Of a stretch of DNA of 64,000 bases, positions 52,589-63,409 are shown one piece after another. Source of the stretch: Durusdinium trenchii (taxonomy: Eukaryota; Sar; Dinophyceae; Suessiales; Symbiodiniaceae); assembly GCA_963970005.1 (NCBI GenBank), contig CAXAMN010025250.1:1385164-1449163 (forward strand), written 5' to 3'. Each line of letters opens with the position of its first letter. The stretch's first letter is position 1. The translations under genes and the position numbers were made by a program. The notes beneath the pieces were generated by a model, which was not told the DNA's origin, searched no databases, and saw only the letters and a program-made list of their open reading frames with translations.

Positions 52589-52919
52589 TTATTGGACGTT
52601 CTGGGTAGGGTACCAGAACCCGCAAACCAAAGCTTTGGCCCTTTCAAGTGGGACTCCCTGATCTATAGCGTGTCTTCGTCTATCTCCCAGGATTTCAACT
52701 CCCAAATCGTTCCAAATATGTTCAGAGGCCCAAAGATGTCTATGGCGACTTCATGTGCACAGACTCATGTTCCTTCATCCATCCCTCACGAAATCCCAAA
52801 TACACCTTTGTCCGATTTTTTCAGGATCATCTTGGTTTTAGTAGGTTGGAGGCCATCGCTAGTAGGTGGGAGGCCAGCTGAAATGTATGTTCAGATCTCT
52901 TCAGACTTAAGTCTCTCTA

Positions 52920-52995
52920 ACAAAGGGCATCACTATTGGTAGCTCGAAGCTACTAGTAGTAATGCCCTTGTTACTATAGTATCGATGCCCTTTGT
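52920..52995. repeat. 76-bp palindromic repeat of the CTAGTAGTAACAAG family
   Basis: Perfect 12-bp terminal inverted repeats ACAAAGGGCATC (52920-52931) and GATGCCCTTTGT (52984-52995) enclose GAAGCTACTAGTAGTAATGC. This looks like the complete unit of the family whose fragments occur elsewhere in the window. Confidence 0.65.
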
Positions 52996-53044
52996 CTCCA
53001 GTTCGAAGACATGTCTTCCACTCCACCTTTCTCCGGCCGCGGAG

Positions 53045-53149
53045 CACTCCGCGTCGAGGCGCGACGGCCGCGTCTACGTCTTCACGCGGAAGCGCTTCGC
53101 GGCCTTGGAGCTGGCGGTGCCCGACAGCGGGGCGACCACCGATGGCTTC
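53045..53149 (+). CDS. Candidate internal exon, unknown product
   Basis: After CCGCGGAG the frame encodes SRRDGRVYVFTRKRFAALEL and AVPDSGATTDGF with almost exclusively G/C third positions, then GTGAGG. Phase 0 on both sides fits the next segment at 53317. Family unknown. Confidence 0.5.
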
Positions 53150-53316
53150 GTGAGGCATGGAGTCCTGGGGGGTCCTATGGGGTCCTGGTTTGATATACCT
53201 GTTAAGGATCCTGAAGGATCTAAAACCCGAGAGAATCTTTAGGTGAGACTGGAGGTAAACCTTGGGTCTATTAGAGTCTATTAATATATAATGCACTTGT
53301 TGGGACTGTAACCTAG

Positions 53317-53593
53317 AACTGGCGGCCTGGCAACTTTGCTGATGTTCATGAACAGGAGATCATGCCTGAGTTCCTTCGACTCTGCAGACTTCGTCTGAAG
53401 AAGGGACTTCGTGACTTTCTATACAGTCACAAGCCATGGTGCTTCGCTAAGGGGGTGTCCTTCAGGTACAGTGATGCTTTGTTCCCAGGATGACTGGCAC
53501 TTCTTCAAGCATGTTGCTGGTTGTCATCACAACATGGAAGTTGGTTGGGGCTTCCATTTGGGCGTGAAGGCACCTTCTTGCAGGAAGACTTAA
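53317..53593 (+). CDS. Candidate 3' coding region split by a 1-nt shift or a 34-bp intron
   Basis: From CCTAG|AAC the frame encodes NWRPGNFADVHEQEIMPEF, CRLRLKKGLRDFLYSHKPW and SFRYSDALFPG, then TGA at 53491-53493. The protein-like sequence resumes in another frame at 53489 (DDWHFFKHVAGCHHNMEVGW, to TAA at 53591-53593). Either a 34-bp intron (GT at 53455, AG at 53487-53488) or a single-base frameshift separates them, or the first stop is real. Family unknown. Confidence 0.45.
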
Positions 53594-53605
53594 GAACATG
53601 GTTAG

Positions 53606-53673
53606 CTCTCTCTCTCTCTCTCTGTGTCTCACTCTCTCTCTCTCTCTCTTACTCACTCTCACACTCACTCTCA
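53606..53673. repeat. (TC)n-rich imperfect microsatellite
   Basis: CTCTCT with interspersed GTGT and CACTC units. Confidence 0.9.
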
Positions 53674-54375
53674 GGCAGCAAAGCTTCCAATGAACAAATT
53701 TCACAGTCAATTATCAAGATACAAACCAGAGAAGGATCACATATTAAAAAAGACGTGTGTTGAAAAAAAAAACATGTTGATTTCAACAAATATATACACT
53801 GCACCCACGTGGTAGTACGTGTGCCTCCTTTATGGCCGACAGCTCTTTCAGAAACATGTTGTTCCAAACAGCTCTGAGACGGGTTTGTAAATGTCAAATC
53901 ACAACGATGTACCAAAACGATTTCGCTGAGCATGGGAGTCGGATGTGGGCGAACGCTCACTTCCGCCCCCGACCGAACATACTCAGCAACCATTTTATTG
54001 TATGTCTTCTATTTTTTTGGGGGGGGGATTAGGCATACCCCACCAGATTTCCTTAGTGTCAATTCGATTTGAGGCCAACAAAGCCTAACAAAGCCCCAAA
54101 AAAACCTAACTTGGATGTTGACTGTACATTGATGTGCATTCGAAGGGGGTAGAGTGGCATTTAGGAGTGGAGGACTGGCTTTGAGTGGGGGACTGGCCTT
54201 TCCTCGAAAATGGAGCACTGGCTTCGAGCAGCTACCTTTTACATGAAAGTGCATGTATTTTCTTCGTTGCTTTCAGTCCCGAGCAACGGAGGTGTTTTTG
54301 GACAATCCGTTTGGTTTGGACGTTTCGGAAGCCATGGCCGAAACAAAAGGAACTCGACTTTGTTTAGCCCTTCAG

Positions 54376-54511
54376 GGCGATGCCACGGACAGCCCCCAGG
54401 TGGTTTGAAGAATATGGTCGACGTTTGCAGAGCAACTTCTACACCATGGACTATCTCAGACCTGAGGAGTGTCAAACGGAGGGCAAAACGTTGGGTCGCT
54501 GCAACTCCAGT
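54376..54511 (+). CDS. Candidate exon, unknown product
   Basis: CCCTTCAG|G leads into AMPRTAPRWFEEYGRRLQSN and FYTMDYLRPEECQTEGKTLG, ending near CTCCAGT|GTGTGT. Composition is strongly protein-like. Family unknown. Confidence 0.45.
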
Positions 54512-54793
54512 GTGTGTGGAGGAAAGTACACAGAATTGATGGGACAAAGATTGAGAAAGTAGTAACACACAAGAGTTTTTACAGTTTCTGTTGATTTGAT
54601 TACCTGTATATGGCGGTATTATTATGAATAAAATTGGAGACAAGTGATGCTGGGCTGCTGTAGCAGCAACAGAATTCTGACATCCAGTCAGTCCACGCCC
54701 CAGTCCGACGTCCTTTGAAGTCTATGGGATGCTATGAGGCCGCTACAAACCTGAAGCTGTAGCCATGTAGCTTACAGCAAAAGCACCCACGGT

Positions 54794-55051
54794 TCATGAG
54801 TGAGCGAGGATATGGCACTGGATTACAAGGAAATCATAGACCGGGGGTTCCTTCCATGGGTGCTCAGCGCAAAACATCGCAAAACCATGTGTTCCCAATG
54901 TGGTTGACTTAAAGACAGCTTTCACCAATACCACCTCTCCTGCAATAGCTGGCAATGTTGTTTTCGACTGGTCTCCGCTCAAAATTAAGTGGTATATTGC
55001 GCGACGTGTGCGCCCAAACTCCACACTCAAACATGCCCAGACATCATGCAT
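54794..55051. other. Coding potential on both strands, unresolved
   Basis: An 85-codon minus-strand frame (with FAMFCAEHPWKEPPVYDF) and a plus-strand frame (with DLKTAFTNTTSPAIAGNVVF) overlap. Both look protein-like, and I cannot decide between them. Confidence 0.3.
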
Positions 55052-55088
55052 GACCGCCTATTTACATCTATTTACCTGCCTTGGCCAG

Positions 55089-55236
55089 AGTTGAGCTGAG
55101 AGAAGAGCAGTTTGGAAGCAGTGCTTTTGTGGCATCGCAGGAAGCTCCATTGCAGATGGGCATCTCTCTGTTCCCCAACGCGCCACCGGAGCTCACAGCA
55201 CCTTCGACTGAAGATGCTGTGGGTCAGGGCACTTAA
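55089..55236 (+). CDS. Candidate terminal exon, unknown product
   Basis: CCTTGGCCAG|A opens a frame encoding VELREEQFGSSAFVASQEAP and MGISLFPNAPPELTAPSTED, ending in TAA at 55234-55236. The acidic, Pro/Ser-rich tail is typical of a C-terminus. Family unknown. Confidence 0.5.
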
Positions 55237-55609
55237 TGGCACCGGTTCACTTATTTGGGAGGTTCTGGCCCATCCCCAGATGAATCATTTAAAGGAATGA
55301 GCAAAAATTGGCCAGGGGTGGTCGCAGGTGCTGGGGTGAATGGTTGATTTGCGATCTCTTGGAAGAGTTGATTCATGAGGAATACACAGATCTTCCAACT
55401 GTGCAAATTCATACCTTTTCATTTATAGAAGCTGGCAAACCGTGGACATGCTTGCATAGTTGGAAGAATGTTGTATTATACTGTAACTCCACCTACCTTT
55501 TGTCCATGAAAACAACCGGTTTCTTCGTTCATCCTCACTGTGCAACACGATCGCGGCCCCCAAACCTCTGCCTTTTTTCACCAGAGATCAGGTTTGTGTG
55601 ACTCGTGGA

Positions 55610-55735
55610 GTGGAAGTTCGAGCGAGCTGCATCTACATGCCCGAGCATCAAGCAGGCGCGTGGCGCCGAACGCGGCGCCGAACGTGTTCCACGTCGCCCA
55701 GACCAGCCGGGTCGATGCGGCAGCTGGGGACGTCC
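55610..55735. other. GC-rich coding-potential segment, strand unresolved
   Basis: The minus strand reads SPAAASTRLVWATWNTFGAA in one frame and the plus strand reads SSRRVAPNAAPNVFHVAQTS in another. High GC suggests an exon, but neither is clearly better. Confidence 0.25.
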
Positions 55736-56072
55736 GTTGTTTGGGCTGTGTTTTGTTTGTTTTCCAGGTACATCTTGCTAGCATGTCATATGGCCGAATG
55801 AAGGGTAGCCGGTAGCTGCCTGGGTTTCCCTTGCAGAAACTGGTTTGTGTTTCTCTTGGCTCTGGGGGGTGCTGCCAGAGGGCTAGGAGAAGGTGCTTGT
55901 GCTTGCGTGCTGGCAATGAACTAAGTTTGAATGGATTTTGCTAAACAAGACAGACCGTTTGGGTCCAATGGCTTACCATTCCATTACAATTTTACCATCC
56001 CACCATATCCCATGATTCCAGCCTTTGTCAACATCAGCAACAAGAGTTTCTTCACCTTGACCTGATCGGCAG

Positions 56073-56160
56073 GTTGGACCTACAGCATTGCGATACGCCT
56101 GGTGGGCACCAAGGAAGAACGGGGCTTTGAGCAATGCCAGCCGCACGCTACGAGAAAGAG
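56073..56160 (+). CDS. Candidate exon, unknown product
   Basis: CGGCAG|GT opens a frame encoding WTYSIAIRLVGTKEERGFE and QCQPHATRKSRF. The frame stays open to 56232. A GC donor near 56160 is possible. Family unknown. Confidence 0.45.
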
Positions 56161-56372
56161 CCGGTTTAAAAAGGGGCGGTTTTTGTTGTACCTTTTGTTG
56201 TACCAAGAAGAACGCACGGTTTTGGGGATTTAACATGCGTGTAGGGCATTTCCATCATGGTGTTGGCGGTGACATCAACACTCCATTTAGTAGGAATGGT
56301 ACGAGATAACAAGCGGTACTGCGCTTAAGTGCGTTTAACATAAAACTGGTTCTACATGAACTGCGGTTAACT

Positions 56373-56504
56373 TTGATGTTCTACATCAACGACATCCGTC
56401 CGCCGTCCGGGCCGTCAAAGAGCGAAGAGCCTTCCAAAAAGCCAAGTCGTCAGCTGCCGGCTTTAGCCGCTGAAGAACCTCTGAAGTGTTCATGTGCCCA
56501 GACG
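56373..56504 (+). CDS. Candidate exon, Pro/Ser/Lys-rich product
   Basis: The frame encodes YINDIRPPSGPSKSEEPSK and KPSRQLPALAAEEPLKCS with good third-position GC, a disordered-linker composition. Boundaries are not defined. Confidence 0.35.
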
Positions 56505-56918
56505 CTCCAAACAGCCCTTGGTCCCTCAAAACCTAGGGATTTGAGACCCCAGACCCCTCCATATGAGGGTCCGACCCTTCCATATGAGAGCCCATGAGCG
56601 TCTGGGTGATTCTTTTTTATGCCCAAAAGGCCAGGCTGCCACCAGTAGCCAGCCAGCGAACTCATCCAGCACCTGAAAGTCGCCCAGAAGCTGTGGGACT
56701 TGTTCACAACAAACACTCCCGTGTTTTGTTTGCCCCCCATACACGATATGATTATCATTATTGGCATGTTGCAAGTGTCCAGTAAGACTCAGTAAGAGAA
56801 ACCAGGCATACCAGGCTCGAAATTTTAGCAGAAATTGAGCATATGGCGTTTTGTTGTCCCTGCGCCCTCTCCCATTTCCCGATTCGGTTGATCGTCGGAA
56901 CACTCCGCGGAACTGCAG

Positions 56919-56994
56919 GTTGGTCTCGCGGCATTGGGAGATCGAGGAGGAAGGCCGCCACGAGTGTGAACGCGTGGACGGCGACGGAGTGTAG
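56919..56994 (+). CDS. Candidate terminal exon, unknown product
   Basis: AACTGCAG|G leads into LVSRHWEIEEEGRHECERV and DGDGV, then TAG. Third positions are strongly GC. A minus-strand frame is also open. Family unknown. Confidence 0.4.
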
Positions 56995-57366
56995 CTTGGA
57001 TGGGCGCAGTGTTCGGCGCGGGGGTTGTTTGCAAAGTATGCTTTAACATGCTAATATTTAACATGTCATCGTTTATGTTAGAGCAAACATCACATTAAGC
57101 AACATGTTTATTGACACATCATGACACGTCATATCACATCATACTTTTCCGCAACACACCAAAAACAAAAAGAAGATAGACGAGAACGGGGTCGAATGGT
57201 TGAGCAGCCACACTGGTGCGACGATTTTGTCGGAAATGAGGGAGAAATCACCTATCATCATGCTGTTTTGGTATAGCAGTAAGTATATAGTGTATGGGGG
57301 GGGTTGTATACCATCCCATCTCAGAGATTTCCCCATTTTCCGAATGCGTTGCCTAAGCCTTGAGGG

Positions 57367-57828
57367 TCACGGTGTCTGAGGATTGGCCTCTTCCCCATCC
57401 TCGTGGAGGGCGGCTGGCTGCGGAATCGCGAAAGCGATCCCCATGGGCAGTACCCCAGTCATGGCCGTGCAGAAGGCGCCTTCCGATACCAGAGCTGTGG
57501 CTTGGATGAAGCAGGAGCTGTTTGCAGTCGGAAGAGACCTTGGTGAATTTGGGTGTGGACTTCCATGCTGTGAATCAAAGAAACTGGACAGTGCCATTGG
57601 CGGGAATGAGCATCTCACTATGGCCTTCTCTAGGGGTACCGGCGGTACAGGGCCAGAGTTTGCCAGAGGGAGCATTTCGAGAAACAAATTTGGACGACAA
57701 GGGTTTGGGGTAAGCGGGAAGCCAAGCGGCTTGAGCGTGCGCCTGCCATCTGGTCCGAAAGCTTGGCAAATCTTGGACTGTTCCTTCGACATCAGGATCC
57801 AGGCAGCACTCGTAGCTGTTTGATGCAC
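57367..57828. other. GC-rich segment open on both strands, probable exon(s)
   Basis: Open frames of 146 codons (plus) and 153 codons (minus) overlap, and a third plus frame (57522-57713) reads SEETLVNLGVDFHAVNQRNW and VPLAGMSISLWPSLGVPAVQ, the most protein-like of all. Two or more exons with a frame change are likely, but I could not settle a model. Confidence 0.4.
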
Positions 57829-58552
57829 CTGTTGTCGGCCATGTCATGGCAGTGGCGGACACTGTCGAGCCGGTCGAGCCGGTCACGGATAGGACCCCCC
57901 CCATGGCCCGACGTAGCTTTTGGGATGGAACAAACCGAGGGTCATGGGAACTAAGAAGCATTCTTTTCATGCAATCAATGAGATAATGAAATGTGGCTGA
58001 ATAACCCCCCCCCAGCATCTCAACATATATCTCCACATGGAGGGGGTTAGTCAACATGGCCCTTTGGAGGTGCTCTTTGTCCCACTATACCAGGCCGAAT
58101 GTGTCGTCTCTGATTCCATATCGGATCAGCATCCAGAAGCCCTAAGCTTCAGGATCATGATGCTAGAATTTGCATGCCCGTGCAGCTGCCCTCAGCCCCA
58201 AACTACAGGAATCAAAGCACATTTTAGTCGAATTATGACATTCCCCAGACCATCCATGGGACTGGAACAGTCACCTATACATTGGGGTATATTGGGGTCA
58301 TAAATGGGGTATGCAACTATTCCGTGCATGGTTTGGGTTCTATGACATGTTCCTGGCCAACTGCAGGAAACCAATTATTCTACAGCTGCTGAACAGAATT
58401 GGACTATACAAACAACTTGATAATCTGAGCTTATAAATAGATTCGTTTCCTCCAAAATCCACCTACTCCACTGGAAAAAACGAACAACACAAAACCACGG
58501 CTTCTTCGCCGCAAACCGCCGCCTCCGGCTGTCATGCCTGGCTCCCTCCCAG

Positions 58553-58668
58553 GCTCCGGACGAAATGGCGCCATGCGGGGCCGTTTCGGGGGTGCCATGA
58601 CCTTTGTCCCCGGCACGCGCAAGCAGCCCAGCGGGGAGACCTTCCGCGTGAAAGTGGTCCCTTGGTGA
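58553..58668 (+). CDS. Candidate terminal exon, unknown product
   Basis: GGCTCCCTCCCAG|G leads into SGRNGAMRGRFGGAMTFVPG and TRKQPSGETFRVKVVPW with TGA. Nearly all codons end in G or C, and the pyrimidine tract is strong. Family unknown. Confidence 0.5.
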
Positions 58669-58899
58669 GAAAACATCTGGTCGGACAACCCAAGGTGTTG
58701 GACGCGTGAAAACCGGGCATTTTTGGGGACTGCAACAAACTGCAACAAGGCATTTGGCGTGGGACTGCATGATATTTTCCTTTTTTGCGCGTCGCAGAAC
58801 GTGCACCACTACCGTGGCGTGAAGAGACCCGGGCGATGTGGGCGATGGAGACCGCTGGCATGTGGTGGCAGTTTTTGTCATTGCTTTGGGTGGGGTAGG

Positions 58900-59990
58900 T
58901 GAAGGTTTGGGGACTGGAAACATGTGTTGCATTGTGTAACGGTGGTGTTTTTGTTCATGAAAGTTTTCATCATATGCTGAATATCCTCCACCAGTTGGAT
59001 TATCCAGGGTCTTTCAATCGTGAGTATGTTTGCCAGTTGAAAGTCTAGTAGGGCCTCAGATAGGGAAGAAAAACAGCTCCTTTTCACACACAACTGCTAA
59101 GAACCTCTCTGAGAAGTCCTGGTTCAGGAAGCATGTGAACAATCCTTTCTGCCCAAGTTCGTTAGAGCGGACAAGTTTTAATGTTTTTGGGTGGATTGGA
59201 GACACTCTGCTAAAAGCCATCAAGGTTCACCTTCATTTTCCGGGGAAATGGCGTGGGAGTCAGGTTGAATAGTGCCTTAAAGAGTTACTATATAATATAT
59301 TATCTTTGGAAAAATAGGCAAGACTGAAGATTGTCCCTTCTGGAGTTACGAACTGCCTTCATGAGTGGTATATCCACATTGATCCATGATGATGATTATC
59401 TAAACGTTTATAACTTAACGTATGAGACCAATAATTATATAATTAGTCTATGATCCAAGACCATCAGTTCAGAACAACTCATGATCCAGTCTTTGGCAAT
59501 CTTCCATCATCTTCCCCCAAAAAAGGTTCCGGTCCAACAGACGGCAGATCATGTAAGACGCTTCAGGAACCTTTTCGGCTCTATGTGCCCCAATACATGT
59601 ACTGAGCCGCCTACGGGTCGCCGGCGCATTTTGTATGCATAGTGCGGGTGAGCGAAATCACTCCTTGCTTGGACGAAATCTCCGCTGAAACACCGAAAGT
59701 TGAACTTCTTGTCATGGAAGACGTGGTGATGTTAAACTGTTGTACCATTTGGTGAACTCTCAATAGCCAGTTGGATGACCTGTGAGTTCATGTGGAGTCG
59801 GTGTCCTTCAGACAGATCGGAGGGCCTTTTTGATGTCTTCGACCTCTTCCAAAAGCTTTGGATCCGAATAGAGCTGGAGCCTCCGACCTTTGAACTCTTC
59901 TTCGCAGATTGTACTCCACTCTAAGCCTCATTCAGCAATCAGGGGCAGTCAGGAGCAGTCATCAAGGCAGTCATACCGATATGAGAAGAA
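58900..59990. other. Non-coding stretch, nothing recognised
   Basis: No exon-like segment, repeat or RNA gene could be supported. Confidence 0.4.
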
Positions 59991-60127
59991 GTAGCTGTTG
60001 TGTTGTGGATGGCTTCTGGCACCAACAAGAACGCCAGAAGCCGCCTGGACGGCGATGAGTGATTTTCCCGGCTGGTGAAACTGTAAACAGATCGCACAGA
60101 AATTGCCCTCTCCATGATATTAATTGT

Positions 60128-60300
60128 AACCCATGCTAGTAGTAACAAGTGCCACGCTAGTAGTAACAAGTGCCTTACTAGTAGTAACAAAAAGCTATTA
60201 GAAACAAGTGCCTTACTACTAGTAACAAGAAGCTAGTAGTAACAAGTGCNNNNNNNNNNTGCATCGCTACTAGTAACAAGTGCCTTACTACTAGTAACAA
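60128..60300. repeat. CTAGTAGTAACAAG tandem cluster, left part, with gap
   Basis: At least seven copies of (C)TA(C/G)TAGTAACAAGTGCC-like units. Ten N at 60250-60259 interrupt them. Confidence 0.85.
60250..60259. other. Assembly gap (10 N)
   Basis: Ten undetermined bases inside a repeat cluster, probably a placeholder. Confidence 0.95.
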
Positions 60301-60336
60301 TAATAGGCACGGTTTGTCATTGGTTCGCGAATCTAG

Positions 60337-60491
60337 GTTCGCCATCGGTGGATGAATTTCCCGAAAACTTGCGGGGCCCTGTGGTCTTGCACCCAAGGCT
60401 GTTTTTCAATGGCTGCACCGGTTTGATGTGTCTCAAACAGGGTCCATGGACTCGTCTTTGGGTTTTTAGTGGTCCCCAATCAGATAAGTAG
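60337..60491 (+). CDS. Candidate terminal exon between repeat clusters
   Basis: AATCTAG|GT opens a frame encoding SPSVDEFPENLRGPVVLHP, RLFFNGCTGLMCLKQGPW and TRLWVFSGPQSDK with TAG. It is flanked on both sides by the CTAGTAGTAACAAG repeats. Family unknown. Confidence 0.5.
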
Positions 60492-60690
60492 CTAGTAACA
60501 AGAAGCTACTAACAAAGCTTTAAAGAGCATCGCTACGAACGGAGCAAGAGCGCCTTCCTCACGGGGCTCCTGGCCATACTAGCAAGTATAGCTACAAGTA
60601 ACAACTAGTGGCACAGTTTCCAAAACAAGAAGCTGCTAGGAACAAGTGCATCGCTACTAGTAACAAGTGCCTTACTAGTAGTAACAATGT
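60492..60690. repeat. CTAGTAGTAACAAG cluster, right part
   Basis: Repeats of GCATCGCTACTAGTAACAAG, CCTTACTAGTAGTAACAA and GCTACGAACGGAGC..GGCTCCTGG resume directly after the exon stop. Confidence 0.8.
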
Positions 60691-60754
60691 TTGCAATTAG
60701 AAACAAGAAACTTCACTTGTTCTTTGCTTGTCCAATACGTTTTGAAATGTTTCG

Positions 60755-60857
60755 ATCTAAGTGGGTCAAACGGAGGATCCCAGCGGTGCATCTCATCGAA
60801 CACGCAGAGTCCGGCCATCAGACCGAGAAGAACCAAAAAGATGGGTCGTGCGGTCAT
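60755..60857 (-). CDS. Candidate first exon with a signal peptide, minus strand
   Basis: ATG at 60857-60855 begins MTARPIFLVLLGLMAGLCVF, a textbook signal peptide (one Arg, then a 15-residue hydrophobic core), followed by DEMHRWDPPFDP. The plus strand is also open here but less protein-like. Downstream exons on the minus strand were not found. Confidence 0.4.
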
Positions 60858-61468
60858 GGATGTTGGTAGGATGTGGAATGAGAGTTGGTGTGGGAGATGG
60901 GCATGAAGAAAGGTGGAGATGTTTCTAGGCTGTTTGATGACAGGTTGTACTCTAAACGTAAACAACACCCTCCTTTGATGACAATGAGTCAACCACTTCA
61001 TTGATTCGATCAACACACAGGTGAGTGAAGCTCTGTTCTTTCAAGTACGTCGAGACTTGCCAAAAAAAGGAAGCTGTCAAAGGTTGATATGGGCATCATT
61101 GGGGTTCCTATACCCTTTAAATCTTTGTTTATATAAACTTAAACATCTTTTTGTTGGCCAAAGGTTTGCTGGGTCTCTTCCTCAATCCTCTCGAGATGGT
61201 TTGAGGCTCACATGATCTTCAACTTGACCAACCGAAGAGCTCAGAGCTTTTCGCTCTGGAAAGACTCAAATGAGAGAGTTTGACTCAATGCAATAGAATC
61301 CCCTGTCTAGAACCTAGAGAAAAGAGACCGGCAAAACGCGCAGCCAAACACATGACAAACATCAGTGAGCACACTATGAGATCTGTCAAAAGAATGAGCC
61401 TCTCCGTCAGACTTGCCCAAGCTATGACTATAGTCTATGACTCTGATTGACGTTTGTCTTCTTTGCAG

Positions 61469-61804
61469 GCACCGGGGGGGCCACGCTTCGCCATGGCATC
61501 TTTACCCATGCCCCTTCACTCACATCAGGCTCGCCTTCCGGTGGAGTGGTACAGAAGAAATGGCGGGCGAATTGGGTCAGTCAGAGATGGCTGCTTTCCG
61601 AGTTCGGTGATCCTGTATTTTTCGGTCGTAGGTGCCTTGATTAAGCAACCATATTATTTGGGACTAGGAGTCGGACCTCTAGCCGGCCTGCCGTTTGGTG
61701 GCGGGAGCGGAGAGGCAGTTGCTGAGGCCGTCGTTTTGGAACATGCAGTTAAATTGCGTTCTCGAGACGATTTGTGTTTAAATAGGAACAAGGTTCGCTA
61801 CTAG
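61469..61804 (+). CDS. Candidate exon, frame unresolved
   Basis: A very good acceptor (GTCTTCTTTGCAG|G) is followed by two open frames: one runs to 61804 (starting APGGPRFAMASLPMP and containing LGLGVGPLAGLPFGGGSGEA), the other to 61644 (WRANWVSQRWLLSEFGDP). The exon seems real; its frame is not settled. Confidence 0.4.
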   Translation, partial: APGGPRFAMASLPMPLHSHQARLPVEWYRRNGGRIGSVRDGCFPSSVILYFSVVGALIKQPYYLGLGVGPLAGLPFGGGSGEAVAEAVVLEHAVKLRSRDDLCLNRNKVRY

Positions 61805-62581
61805 AACTGGTCGACCATGTTCCGAACCACCCAGGAAGGTCGGAACGTGGGCGTCGTTACGTGTCGGTGTCCCTATTTGAGCTGCGCATTTGCAGGTAGA
61901 TTTGGTTACAATTGGTTATTTATAGTAATTAAGGTTTGTATATTTGTGTCATGTGATTCTGAGAACTTTGACAGTGCTTTGTTCATTGGCCCAATTTTCA
62001 GCCACTTGGGCTAGATCCAAACGAGTTTCTGTGTTATCGAAGGAAGGGATTGCCGCAGTTTCACTGACGGATTTCGTCGACTGAGCAGGTCAGAAGGTGA
62101 GAAGGCCGATACGCACCGATGAGATTAGTTCCCCGTTGATTGATGTGGTTTTGGTTCCAAACGCAGCTGCCCCTCAAAAGCCTTAGTTGTTGAACATGTT
62201 GGACATGTGCGCAGGGTTCGGGTTTCTCATCATGGCGATTGAGCAGGTATCCATTTTTTGAGAAGGACACGCCAACCAGCGAGGATCGACTGGACTTGTT
62301 GAGTTGTTTTTGTGCATTTAATGAGTTCTTTTAGGGTTGCAGGGGTGTAGTCAAGACTCCTGTAGGGAAGCTAAGAGTTTGATGACAACCTTTTAGATCA
62401 GAGTGCTGTCATCAAAGATTCTCAACGTCATAAGTAATCAGACTATGAATCTATGACTTACATCTCCCCAGCTGAACTACTGACAAAACATCCAGCCAGA
62501 TCTCCAGCCACACTCCACACTGATGCTGGTATCTATACCCAATACTCACTTCATGAAGCAGTGCATCTCCTGTGCCCGCAG

Positions 62582-62668
62582 GTGGCCGACGCACGAACCC
62601 GGCCGATCGGGCGGACAAAAAAACCGGCCTCTCAGGCGGGAAGCGAGCTGCATGAGGAAGATTCTTGA
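62582..62668 (+). CDS. Candidate terminal exon, basic product
   Basis: TGTGCCCGCAG|G leads into VADARTRPIGRTKKPASQ and AGSELHEEDS with TGA. It is short, polar and GC3-rich. Family unknown. Confidence 0.4.
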   Translation: MADARTRPIGRTKKPASQAGSELHEEDS

Positions 62669-63001
62669 TGACAGATGATTTAGATGAGAGATACAACATC
62701 AGCCATCTTTCTTGAGAATATAGAGTGATTCCGAATTCCTTTCTTTTAGATGTTTTTAGTTAATTACGTTTGTGATCGTTTGTCTCTGATTGTCTTAGGT
62801 ATACGATCTTGTTGTGTGGGTAGAGGGAAGTGCTCTATGACTGCGCAATTCGCTGACCAGGAATACCCGTGGGCCCATCCCAAGAATGACTTCAGTATAT
62901 CTTCAGATATCTGAAGAACATGTTTCACCATGAAAGCATCTCTTGCATTCACTTGCCGCACTCGAAAAACAAAGCTCAAAGCACATGAAAGCATCTCGTT
63001 T

Positions 63002-63024
63002 CCTAAACCCTAAACCCTAAACCC
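63002..63024. repeat. Interstitial telomere-like tract (CCTAAAC)n
   Basis: Three perfect units plus a partial one of the 7-bp CCCTAAA/TTTAGGG repeat, the telomere type of plants and of the dinoflagellates examined. It is far too short for a telomere. Confidence 0.85.
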
Positions 63025-63297
63025 ACATATCTTCAACATTCACTCAAGATCTTTGTCTTCAGATCCACCGACTGCCGCTCCTCGGTCCAGGTCGCCCCAG
63101 CGAACCCGCTCCATCCGCGTCGGACGGGTTGGTCGAGCGTGGGGTGGCTTAGAGGAAGGCACGGTCCGTCCCGGTCGGCTCTGTGAAAAGGTAAAGAAGG
63201 ACGGTTCACTGAAGTGATCCGCACATGATTTTTTGCTGACATGAATGGTTAATGTTGACTATTTACGCATCTGTATGATTTTGTTCTCCCACGTCAG

Positions 63298-63409
63298 CTC
63301 ACTCGAAGAGTTCTGGGGAGAAGGGTCACCGGCCCCTCCGAGGTGCTCCTTCTTCAAGGCGCAGGGCAGGGGCAGGGCCGATTCGAGGATCTCCACCGCC
63401 CAAATACAG
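63298..63409 (+). CDS. Candidate internal exon, unknown product
   Basis: CACGTCAG|CTC opens a GC3-rich frame encoding RVTGPSEVLLLQGAGQGQGR and FEDLHRPNT, followed by a GA donor (ACAG|GACCCT). Family unknown. Confidence 0.4.
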
